Assembly (NCBI RefSeq): GCF_009935845.1
Contig: NZ_QWEK01000012.1
Location: 62,001 to 126,000 of the forward strand
Source: Pseudoflavonifractor sp. 524-17
Lineage (GTDB): Bacteria > Bacillota > Clostridia > Oscillospirales > Oscillospiraceae
Direction: 5' to 3'
DNA length: 64,000 nt
In this document: piece after piece, positions 52,342 to 58,735 of the stretch
Numbering within the stretch: the stretch's first letter is position 1
Layout of the letters: each line of letters begins with the position of its first letter
Made by a program: the position numbers and the translations under genes
The notes under the pieces: generated by a model
Database searches by the model: none
Told to the model about the DNA's origin: nothing
Seen by the model: the letters and a program-made list of their open reading frames with translations, nothing else

Positions 52342-52668
52342 ATGAAAGCGACCTATTACCAGAGAGGCGAAACCCTGGACTATTTCCCCACCGAGAACGT
52401 GGAAAACGGCGCGGTGGTGAGCCTGGGCACCAGGATCGGGGTAGCCGCCGCGCCTATCAGCGCCGGAGAACAGGGAGCCGTCCATGTTGTGGGCGTGTTC
52501 GCCATGGCCAAGGACAACACCGAGGAGATCAAGCAGGGGGCCGCCGTCTACTATGACGCGGCGGCGGAGGCCATCACCACCACGGCGGACGGGAACACCC
52601 CCGCCGGCTATGCGGCGGCGGACGCCGTCACCACCGCCACCAGTGTGCTGGTCAAGCTGCTGGGCTGA
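52342..52668 (+). CDS. DUF2190 capsid decoration/cement protein
   Basis: A 108-residue protein with the DUF2190 pattern: KATYYQRGETLDYFPTENVE NGAVVSLGTRIGVA and VFAMAKDNTEEIKQGAAVYYD. Family members sit on the capsid surface or stabilise it. ATG 52342 follows AAGGAGGAAC, 14 bases after the capsid gene. Confidence 0.88.
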   Translation: MKATYYQRGETLDYFPTENVENGAVVSLGTRIGVAAAPISAGEQGAVHVVGVFAMAKDNTEEIKQGAAVYYDAAAEAITTTADGNTPAGYAAADAVTTATSVLVKLLG

Positions 52669-52683
52669 TCGGAGGGCTGGAGC

Positions 52684-53304
52684 ATGAAAAAACTGATTGC
52701 CCAGCGCCCGATCCAGTACATGGGCCGGACCTATGAACGCGGGGAGGCCATCCCCGCCCAGGATCCCAAAATGGTGGCGGCCTGGCTGAAAGCCAACAGC
52801 GCGGCGTGGACGGGCACGGACGTGGAGGACGCGGCCCGCGCCGCCATCCGGGAGGCCGCCCGGCGCTCCAGGGTGAACGACCAGGCGGCGGAGGCCATCC
52901 GGGCCATGGGCGTGACCATCGAGGACACCGCCGGGGAGTTTGTGGGCGCCTCCAGCATGGAGGAACAGATCCGCGCCCTGTTCGCCCCTGGGGGCCTCCA
53001 GAACGGCGGCGGCACCGGGGAGGGGCAGGACCACGGCGACGGTGGAAACGCCGCCCAGGGTGGCCAGAACGCGCCGGGAGAGGGTGAAAACGGCCAGGGC
53101 GGCGGAGCGCCCGCCATGCTGACCGGCCACCTGGACGCGGCAAAGCTGGAGCGCATGAAAAAGGAGGACCTGCTGGACCTGGCGGCAAAGCTGGGCGTGG
53201 ACGTTTCGGCGGCCAAGAACCAGCGAGAGCGGGCGCAGCTGATCGCGGCGGCGGAGGTACAGGCCCACGCCACTGACCCCGAAAACGGCGGGGGTGCCCT
53301 GTAA
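52684..53304 (+). CDS. Phage structural-region protein with Gly-rich linker
   Basis: A 206-residue protein: an N-terminal ordered part (KKLIAQRPIQYMGRTYERGE), a Gly/Gln/Asn linker (about residues 105-145) and a C-terminal SAP-like helix-extended-loop-helix (LDAAKLERMKKEDLLDLAAK). Possibly an adaptor or head protein; not recognised. Its stop overlaps the next start by one base (TAATG). Confidence 0.6.
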   Translation: MKKLIAQRPIQYMGRTYERGEAIPAQDPKMVAAWLKANSAAWTGTDVEDAARAAIREAARRSRVNDQAAEAIRAMGVTIEDTAGEFVGASSMEEQIRALFAPGGLQNGGGTGEGQDHGDGGNAAQGGQNAPGEGENGQGGGAPAMLTGHLDAAKLERMKKEDLLDLAAKLGVDVSAAKNQRERAQLIAAAEVQAHATDPENGGGAL

Positions 53305-53639
53305 TGGGCGCCCCCAGCTTTAAGGAGTGTATCGCGGCGGACGTGCCCAATGTCTTTTTGAACCGTTTGGAGTTTGCGGACACCCACACCGTCAACGGCA
53401 AAAAAATGGCGGTGCTGGTGGATGAAAACGAACTGCTGGAGCGGGACAAAGGGAAATTGGGCGTACAACAGACCGGCCTTTATAAATCCCGCCGCTTGAT
53501 CTATGTGGCCCGGTCCGACTTTGGGCCGCGCCCGGCTATTGGGGCAGTTCTGACACTGGACCGCCAGCAATACAGGATCGTGGACTGCAAAGAGGAGGCC
53601 GGGATTTTTTCCATTGAATTGGGGGTGCCAAAATCGTGA
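53304..53639 (+). CDS. Head-tail joining protein-like
   Basis: A 111-residue protein with a small beta-barrel look (KMAVLVDENELLERDKGKLG VQQTGLYKSRRLIYVARSDFG). Position after capsid-region genes and before a gpZ-like gene fits a lambda FII/Gifsy-2-like joining protein. Its stop is overlapped by the next gene (GTGA). Confidence 0.65.
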   Translation: MGAPSFKECIAADVPNVFLNRLEFADTHTVNGKKMAVLVDENELLERDKGKLGVQQTGLYKSRRLIYVARSDFGPRPAIGAVLTLDRQQYRIVDCKEEAGIFSIELGVPKS

Positions 53640-54235
53640 GCGAACATCAAAATATTTTGCAGATCGACACAGACGCAGAACTGCAAAAAATTATTCGCCA
53701 GCTGGACAGCATACCAGATCAATTAAAAGCCCCCAGTGTGTTGGCGTCCGCACTGAACGCAACGGCCAATGAAATGAAGCGGACAATGGAAAAGAAAGCC
53801 CGGAAACGATACGCCATCACAGACGACAGGATCCTGAAAGAAAAAAAGCGGGGCGGTATGTTCCTGGAGCGGGCCACGGGGGGCACACTGGAGGCCGGCC
53901 TGTTATCCAAAGGGACTATGGTGGACGTTATGGCCTATATGACGCGCAGGAACACGAAAACAACGGCGGCCATGCTGAAAGTCCTGAACGAAAGCCAGTT
54001 GACGGCGCTGGAGGTTGATGGGCGAAAAGCGTTTGAAACCACGTTCAAAAGCGGACACACCGCTATTGTGCAACGTCGAGGCAAGGAACGCCTACCGGTA
54101 AAAAAACTGCTGGCCCCGGCGGTCCCGTTCCTCTATGGGAAAAGCTATGAGGAGGCGGAAATGGACTATTACGCCATCCTGCAAAAGCATATTCAGAGAC
54201 AAGTGGAGCGGACACTGGAACGCAGGGCGGCATAA
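53636..54235 (+). CDS. Minor tail protein Z-like (tail completion)
   Basis: A 199-residue basic, helical protein with LKAPSVLASALNATANEMKR and a long C-terminal coiled part (KHIQRQVERTLERR). This matches the gpZ-type minor tail or completion proteins that connect head and tail. The start codon is GTG. A terminator for the opposing cargo gene lies directly behind its stop. Confidence 0.7.
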   Translation: MSEHQNILQIDTDAELQKIIRQLDSIPDQLKAPSVLASALNATANEMKRTMEKKARKRYAITDDRILKEKKRGGMFLERATGGTLEAGLLSKGTMVDVMAYMTRRNTKTTAAMLKVLNESQLTALEVDGRKAFETTFKSGHTAIVQRRGKERLPVKKLLAPAVPFLYGKSYEEAEMDYYAILQKHIQRQVERTLERRAA

Positions 54236-54257
54236 AAAAGCGGCCCCGGAGGGCCGC
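54234..54257 (-). terminator. Terminator of the minus-strand cargo gene
   Basis: GCGGCCC (54240-54246) pairs with GGGCCGC (54251-54257), and the A6 at 54234-54239 gives T6 on the minus strand. It stops the cargo transcript before it runs antisense into the tail gene. Confidence 0.85.
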
Positions 54258-54266
54258 AAGTGCGGT

Positions 54267-55049
54267 TTAATTAGTCGCTGTAATTTTGCCGTCCTGCATA
54301 GCTGTAATTTGAATGTCAGCTATCCGGCTATCGCCAAGACTATTCACAAGGGCCTCCAAGGTTTCAATATCGGCAGCATTGTCTGTCAGCAAAGAAACAG
54401 AATAGCCGGGGCCATCCTCCATAAAGTCAACCGTACAGGAATAAAAACCGCCATATTGATTATCCAGTAGATTTTCAACACCGTCCTGAATTTCATACAG
54501 TTCTTCAAAAGAAACGTACTTATAGCCAATAGGAGTATCGTCTGCCCAGGTTTCCGGCATAACGGCACCAACTTTGTCCGAAAAAGTGGCGGTTTTAATG
54601 TCAATCATACCGTAATCAATTTGGACGAACCAAGCGCCGGGCGTGACGTGGAGACCGGAGCCATCATCAAGGACAATCCCAACCCAATTTAAGCCGCTAC
54701 CGTCGCATTTGTTTTGACAAAATTCTGTAAGCTGTTCGCCGGTCACGGTGGCCATGTCGGTTTTTGAAATCTCGATATAGCCCCATTCCCCGATTTTTTC
54801 AGTGCCAAAACCATTCATTACATCGGCAATATGTAGTTCCGTCTCCATGAGCGGGTTTACAGCGGTAGGCGCGGGGGTATCAGGCGGCGTGGAGTTGTCC
54901 GGGGTGGAGGTATTCGGCGGTTGATCACTATTTCCCTTTTGATCTACGCTATTTCCGCCTAAATAGGAAATAGCGCCAAGGATAAGGACAACCGCCAGAA
55001 TGATGGGCCACTTTTTCCGTTTGGGTTTTCCATTTTCGCTCTTTTTCAT
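54267..55049 (-). CDS. Membrane-anchored cargo (moron) protein of unknown function
   Basis: A 260-residue protein: short basic N-terminus, one TM helix (WPIILAVVLILGAISYLG), a Ser/Thr/Pro linker, and an acidic outer domain with two Cys (FCQNKCDGSG). It is on the strand opposite the late operon, less GC-rich than its neighbours, and has its own promoter and terminator, which is typical of a phage moron. The reading MVLDDGSGLHVTPG-like strands suggest a beta-rich domain. No family recognised; a surface change or exclusion role is possible. Confidence 0.75.
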   Translation of the reverse strand: MKKSENGKPKRKKWPIILAVVLILGAISYLGGNSVDQKGNSDQPPNTSTPDNSTPPDTPAPTAVNPLMETELHIADVMNGFGTEKIGEWGYIEISKTDMATVTGEQLTEFCQNKCDGSGLNWVGIVLDDGSGLHVTPGAWFVQIDYGMIDIKTATFSDKVGAVMPETWADDTPIGYKYVSFEELYEIQDGVENLLDNQYGGFYSCTVDFMEDGPGYSVSLLTDNAADIETLEALVNSLGDSRIADIQITAMQDGKITATN

Positions 55050-55067
55050 TTTCGTTTTCCTTTCTTC

Positions 55068-55084
55068 GCTGGATATACCAGCGA
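55068..55084. promoter_or_regulatory. Inverted repeat in the cargo-gene leader
   Basis: CGCTGG (55068-55073) and CCAGCG (55079-55084) flank a 5-base centre, between the promoter and the start codon of the cargo gene. It could be an operator or an mRNA hairpin. Confidence 0.4.
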
Positions 55085-55108
55085 TATGCTGATTATTTCC
55101 ACAAAATG

Positions 55109-55137
55109 ATTATAAGCGGCAAAAAGTCACAAGTCAA
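55109..55137 (-). promoter_or_regulatory. Near-consensus promoter of the cargo gene
   Basis: TTGACT (55137-55132), exactly 17 bases, TATAAT (55114-55109) on the minus strand, 60 bases before the ATG. This suggests expression in the lysogen. Confidence 0.85.
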
Positions 55138-55164
55138 GAGGCCGCAGAAAGGATTGGGGATTTT

Positions 55165-55341
55165 ATGACTGAATACAGCAATATTTACCGCAGCGAAGAC
55201 GGAACTGAGGTGGAGATCAAGATGAAAACCGGGTGCAAGACCGCTAACGATATGCGGAAATCTTTAGGGTTTATGGCCCAATGTTCCCACCAATTCTATC
55301 TGGAGGCGGCGGAAAAGTTCAGGGAGGAAACCGGGACGTGA
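55165..55341 (+). CDS. Small 58-residue phage protein
   Basis: The frame reads MTEYSNIYRSEDGTEVEIKM and continues to a TGA at 55339-55341, ending in EETGT. Its last bases overlap the next GTG start (GTGA), which supports it being real. A GGGGATTTT sequence is upstream; AAAGGA is further off. Function unknown. Confidence 0.55.
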   Translation: MTEYSNIYRSEDGTEVEIKMKTGCKTANDMRKSLGFMAQCSHQFYLEAAEKFREETGT

Positions 55342-55883
55342 CACAAGAATTTTTGCAGGACGCCGTGGTGGCGGACCTGGAACAGCTTTTCCAGGGGGAA
55401 ACCCTGAAAAATTCCGCAGGTGAGGATCGGCGGATCCGGGTATACCCCCAGGACCTGCCGATCCGAGCGGGGGCGGACATTGAACCGGACCCGGAACCCG
55501 TGGAGGAGGACCCGGAGGAGGAACAGCTGGAGGACCAGCCCACGGCGGAAACCGAGCCGGAGGACGTGCCGGAGCCTTATGTGATCGTCCGGGTGCCTGG
55601 CGGGGAACTGCCGGCCCAGGACACCCGCCAGCAGGTGGAGGTCATTCTGGTGGTGTGCGTCTATGACCCGGATCCGGGACGCCAGGGTTTCCGGGACGCG
55701 CTCCACATCGTCAACACCATTATGACCCACTACGGCAAAAACGGCATAGTGGGCCGGCGGTATGAGGTGCAATACCCCATAAAGTGGGTGACACAAGAGG
55801 AGGACACCCACCCCTATTATTTCGCCGGTGTGGCGCTGAACCTGGCCGCGCCGGCCATCTTCAAGGAGGTGCCAGAAACATGA
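55338..55883 (+). CDS. Tail terminator/neck-like protein
   Basis: A 181-residue protein with a very acidic central segment (EPDPEPVEEDPEEEQLED) between two ordered parts; the C-terminal part (QVEVILVVCVYDPDPGRQG, YPIKWVTQEEDTHPYYFAGV) is like neck or tail-terminator proteins that lie just before the sheath gene. GTG 55338 follows AGGGAGG. Coupled to the next gene by ATGA. Confidence 0.6.
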   Translation: MTQEFLQDAVVADLEQLFQGETLKNSAGEDRRIRVYPQDLPIRAGADIEPDPEPVEEDPEEEQLEDQPTAETEPEDVPEPYVIVRVPGGELPAQDTRQQVEVILVVCVYDPDPGRQGFRDALHIVNTIMTHYGKNGIVGRRYEVQYPIKWVTQEEDTHPYYFAGVALNLAAPAIFKEVPET

Positions 55884-56137
55884 GCAAAGACCCCAAAAAG
55901 ACCGCCCAGGCCGCTGGCCCGGTGGTCTACTGCGGCCCCACCATCCCCGGCGTGGCCGTACAGTTCACGACCTACACCAACGGGGTGCCCACCGCGCTGG
56001 AGGAGGCCACAAAGGAAAACCCGGTCCTGGGCGGCCTGGTGGTCCCCCTGGAGCAGCTGCCGGAGGTCCGGCGCCAGTTCCACACCGGGGCCGGGCGCTA
56101 TTACACCCTGTACCGCAAGGCCCAGGGGAACGGCTAA
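55880..56137 (+). CDS. Small phage tail-region protein
   Basis: An 85-residue protein beginning MSKDPKKTAQAAGPVVYCGP; the segment GLVVPLEQLPEVRRQFHTG is the clearest ordered part. Its ATG overlaps the previous stop. The frame is open to 55784 but earlier codons are inside the previous gene. Function unknown. Confidence 0.6.
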   Translation: MSKDPKKTAQAAGPVVYCGPTIPGVAVQFTTYTNGVPTALEEATKENPVLGGLVVPLEQLPEVRRQFHTGAGRYYTLYRKAQGNG

Positions 56138-56152
56138 AGGAGGGAGAACAAA

Positions 56153-57613
56153 ATGGCGTATTTTCACGGCGTATACAACAGCGAGATCGACACCAGCCTG
56201 ACCGCCCCCATTCAGGGCAGCGCGGGCCTGCAGGTGATTTTCGGCACCGCCCCCATTCACCTGTCCAGAGATCCGGCGGCGGCGGTAAACAAGCCCATGC
56301 TGTGCTACTCTTTCGCGGAGTGCCAGCAGAATGTGGGGTATTCCGACAACTTCAAGGACTTTACCCTGTGCCAGAGCATTGACGCCTGTTTCCGCGTGTT
56401 CAATGTGGCGCCCATTATCCTGGTGAACGTGCTGGATCCCGGCAAGGCCAGCCACACCACCGTGAACGCGGCGGAGGACTGCCCCGTGGCGGACGGCCAG
56501 GTGGTTTATAAAAAGCCCTATGTCTTGCTGGACACCCTGGAGGTCAAGAACGGGGACGCCGCCCTGGTGGCGGAGAGTGACTATATTGCCGCCCACGACA
56601 ATGACGGCAACGTGTTGATCACCATTCTGGCCCAGGCGGCAAAGGAGGCGGCCACGCTGTCCGTGGCGTCCAAGAGCCTGAACCCCGCCGGCGTGACCCG
56701 TGCGGACGTGGTGGGCGGAGTGGACGCCATGACGGGCCAGGAAACGGGCATGGAACTGATCCGCCACATCTACCCCAAACTGGGCATGGTGCCGGGCCTG
56801 CTGCTGGCCCCCGGCTGGAGCGGGGACGCGGTGGTGGCGGCGGCGCTCCAGGCGAAAACCGAGGCCATCAACGGCGTTTTCGTCTGCAACTGTCTGCTGG
56901 ATATTCCCACGGACGGGGAGAACGGGGCCGCCGTCTACACGGACGCCAAGGTGGCAAAGGAGAAAATGGGGGCCAGTTCCAACCACGCCATGGCCCTGTG
57001 GCCCATGGTGGCGGTGGGGGATAAGATTTACCACTATTCCGCCATGTTCGGCGCCCTGACCGCCTACACGGACGCCACCAATGCCGACGTGCCCTATGAA
57101 AGCCCGTCCAATAAGGACCTGCGGATCACCGCCACGGTGCTGGCGGACGGCACCGAGGTGGTCCTGGACCAGCAGCAGGCCAACGATATGCTGAACGCCA
57201 ACGGGATCACCACCGCCATCAATATGAACGGTTTCAAATCCTGGGGGAACAAGACGGCGGCCTATCCCTCCACCACGGATCCCAAGGATATGTGGTTTTC
57301 TGTCCGGCGTTTTTTCGACTGGGACGGAAACAACTTTATCCGCACATATTTCCAGAAAGTGGACAAGCCGGGCAACAAGCGGCTGATCCGGTCCATCGTG
57401 GACAGCCAGAACATTGTGGGCAACGGATATGTGGCCCGCGACTACTGCGCCGGCTACCGGCTGGAGTTCCTGGAGAGCGAGAACCCGGCCACAAACCTGA
57501 TCAACGGCCACCTGACCGTCCACACCCACATGGCCCCCTATATTCCGACGGAGTATTTGGAGAATATCCGGGAGTTCGACGTGGCGGCGCTGACGGCAGC
57601 CCTGACCGCGTAA
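56153..57613 (+). CDS. Tail sheath protein (P2 FI-like)
   Basis: A 486-residue contractile sheath protein. N-terminal YFHGVYNSEIDTSLTAPIQG, then VGGVDAMTGQETGMELIRHI and LLAPGWSGD, and the C-terminal LTVHTHMAPYIPTEYLENIREFD are typical of myophage sheaths. Its presence shows that the virion has a contractile tail. ATG follows AAGGAGGGAG. Confidence 0.93.
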   Translation: MAYFHGVYNSEIDTSLTAPIQGSAGLQVIFGTAPIHLSRDPAAAVNKPMLCYSFAECQQNVGYSDNFKDFTLCQSIDACFRVFNVAPIILVNVLDPGKASHTTVNAAEDCPVADGQVVYKKPYVLLDTLEVKNGDAALVAESDYIAAHDNDGNVLITILAQAAKEAATLSVASKSLNPAGVTRADVVGGVDAMTGQETGMELIRHIYPKLGMVPGLLLAPGWSGDAVVAAALQAKTEAINGVFVCNCLLDIPTDGENGAAVYTDAKVAKEKMGASSNHAMALWPMVAVGDKIYHYSAMFGALTAYTDATNADVPYESPSNKDLRITATVLADGTEVVLDQQQANDMLNANGITTAINMNGFKSWGNKTAAYPSTTDPKDMWFSVRRFFDWDGNNFIRTYFQKVDKPGNKRLIRSIVDSQNIVGNGYVARDYCAGYRLEFLESENPATNLINGHLTVHTHMAPYIPTEYLENIREFDVAALTAALTA

Positions 57614-57626
57614 ACGGGAGGTAAAC

Positions 57627-58142
57627 ATGAAAACTATTCCGACCAAGATCAATAAATACAACGTATACAACCAGGGAAACCGCCTGCTGGGCACGGGGGA
57701 TGAAGTCACCCTGCCCAGTTTCGAGGCGTCCAGCGAAACGGTGAGCGGCGCGGGCGTCCTGGGCGAGTTCGACGATCCCACCGTGGGCTATTTCTCCAAC
57801 ATGGAACTGGAGATCCCGTTCCGGGTGCTGGACCAGGAGGCCGTGGACATGCTGGACCAGACCAAGGCGGTCCAGCTGGAACTGCGGGGCGCCCAGCAGA
57901 CCACGGACGAAAACGGGGACATTGAGTTCCGGCCCATGCGCGTGGTGGTCCGTGGCCGTATGGCGGGGTTTGACCCAGGCAAGGTCAAGGCAGGCAACGG
58001 CATGGAAACCAGCGTAAAGTTGACGATCATTTATATCCTGATCGAACTGGAGGACCAGCCCATGGTGGAACTGGGAAAGACAACCGAGACTTTCAAGATC
58101 CGGGGCGTGGACGTTCTGGCAAAGGTCAAGGAAATGTGCTAA
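57627..58142 (+). CDS. Major tail tube protein (P2 FII-like)
   Basis: A 171-residue protein forming the inner tail tube: NKYNVYNQGNRLLGTGDEVTLP, PFRVLDQEAVDMLDQ, and the conserved RMAGFDPGKVKAGNG followed by TIIYILIELEDQ. Position directly after the sheath is usual. ATG follows GGGAGG. Confidence 0.92.
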   Translation: MKTIPTKINKYNVYNQGNRLLGTGDEVTLPSFEASSETVSGAGVLGEFDDPTVGYFSNMELEIPFRVLDQEAVDMLDQTKAVQLELRGAQQTTDENGDIEFRPMRVVVRGRMAGFDPGKVKAGNGMETSVKLTIIYILIELEDQPMVELGKTTETFKIRGVDVLAKVKEMC

Positions 58143-58178
58143 ACCGCCAGCGGCGGAAATAGAAAGGAGTTTTTCACA

Positions 58179-58735
58179 ATGGAAAAGGACAAGATCGGGG
58201 CCGCCGAGCGGGCGGACATGGAGGCCATGGAGGCGCAGGCAAGGGCCGAGGGCGGAGAGGACACCGAGCCGGAGGACCTGGTGCTGCGGTTTGGCAAGCC
58301 CTATAAATTCGGCGGCCAGGAATACACCGAGGTGGACCTGTCCGGCCTGGAGGACGTGACGGCGGGTGTGCTGGAGAACGTGGGCAAGATCGCGGCCAAG
58401 AAAAACCCCGGCATGAACCCGGCCCTGCAGGAAATGTCCCTGACGTTCTGCACCTACCTAGCCCAGCGGGTGGCCAAGCTGCCCCTGGAGTTCTTCACCG
58501 GCCTGCCGGCCAAGGAGGCAATCAAGCTGAAAACCCTGGTTACAAATTTTCTGTACGGCGGGGATGGGGAGGACTAACACCAGAGGCGATCCGCAAGGGC
58601 TGTGTGGCCCTGTCCCTACAGTTACATAGCAGCCAGGAGTTTTTCCTATCCCTGCAGGTGGACGACCTGAACGAATATGCGGAAACGGTCAAAGCCATTT
58701 GGGAGGAGGCGAAACGCCGCAATGGCAAAAAGTAA
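58179..58735 (+). CDS. Tail assembly chaperone (gpE / gpE-E' by -1 frameshift)
   Basis: The first frame (58179-58577) is a 132-residue gpE-like chaperone. A -1 frame runs open past its stop to TAA at 58733-58735 and reads GLTPEAIRKGCVALSLQLHS then QEFFLSLQVDDLNEYAETVK, with no start codon of its own. The slippery heptamer A-AAT-TTT at 58544-58550 sits in the correct phase, which gives a fused product of about 185 residues, as in P2 E/E' and lambda G/GT. These chaperones load the tape measure protein. ATG 58179 follows AAAGGAG. Confidence 0.85.
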
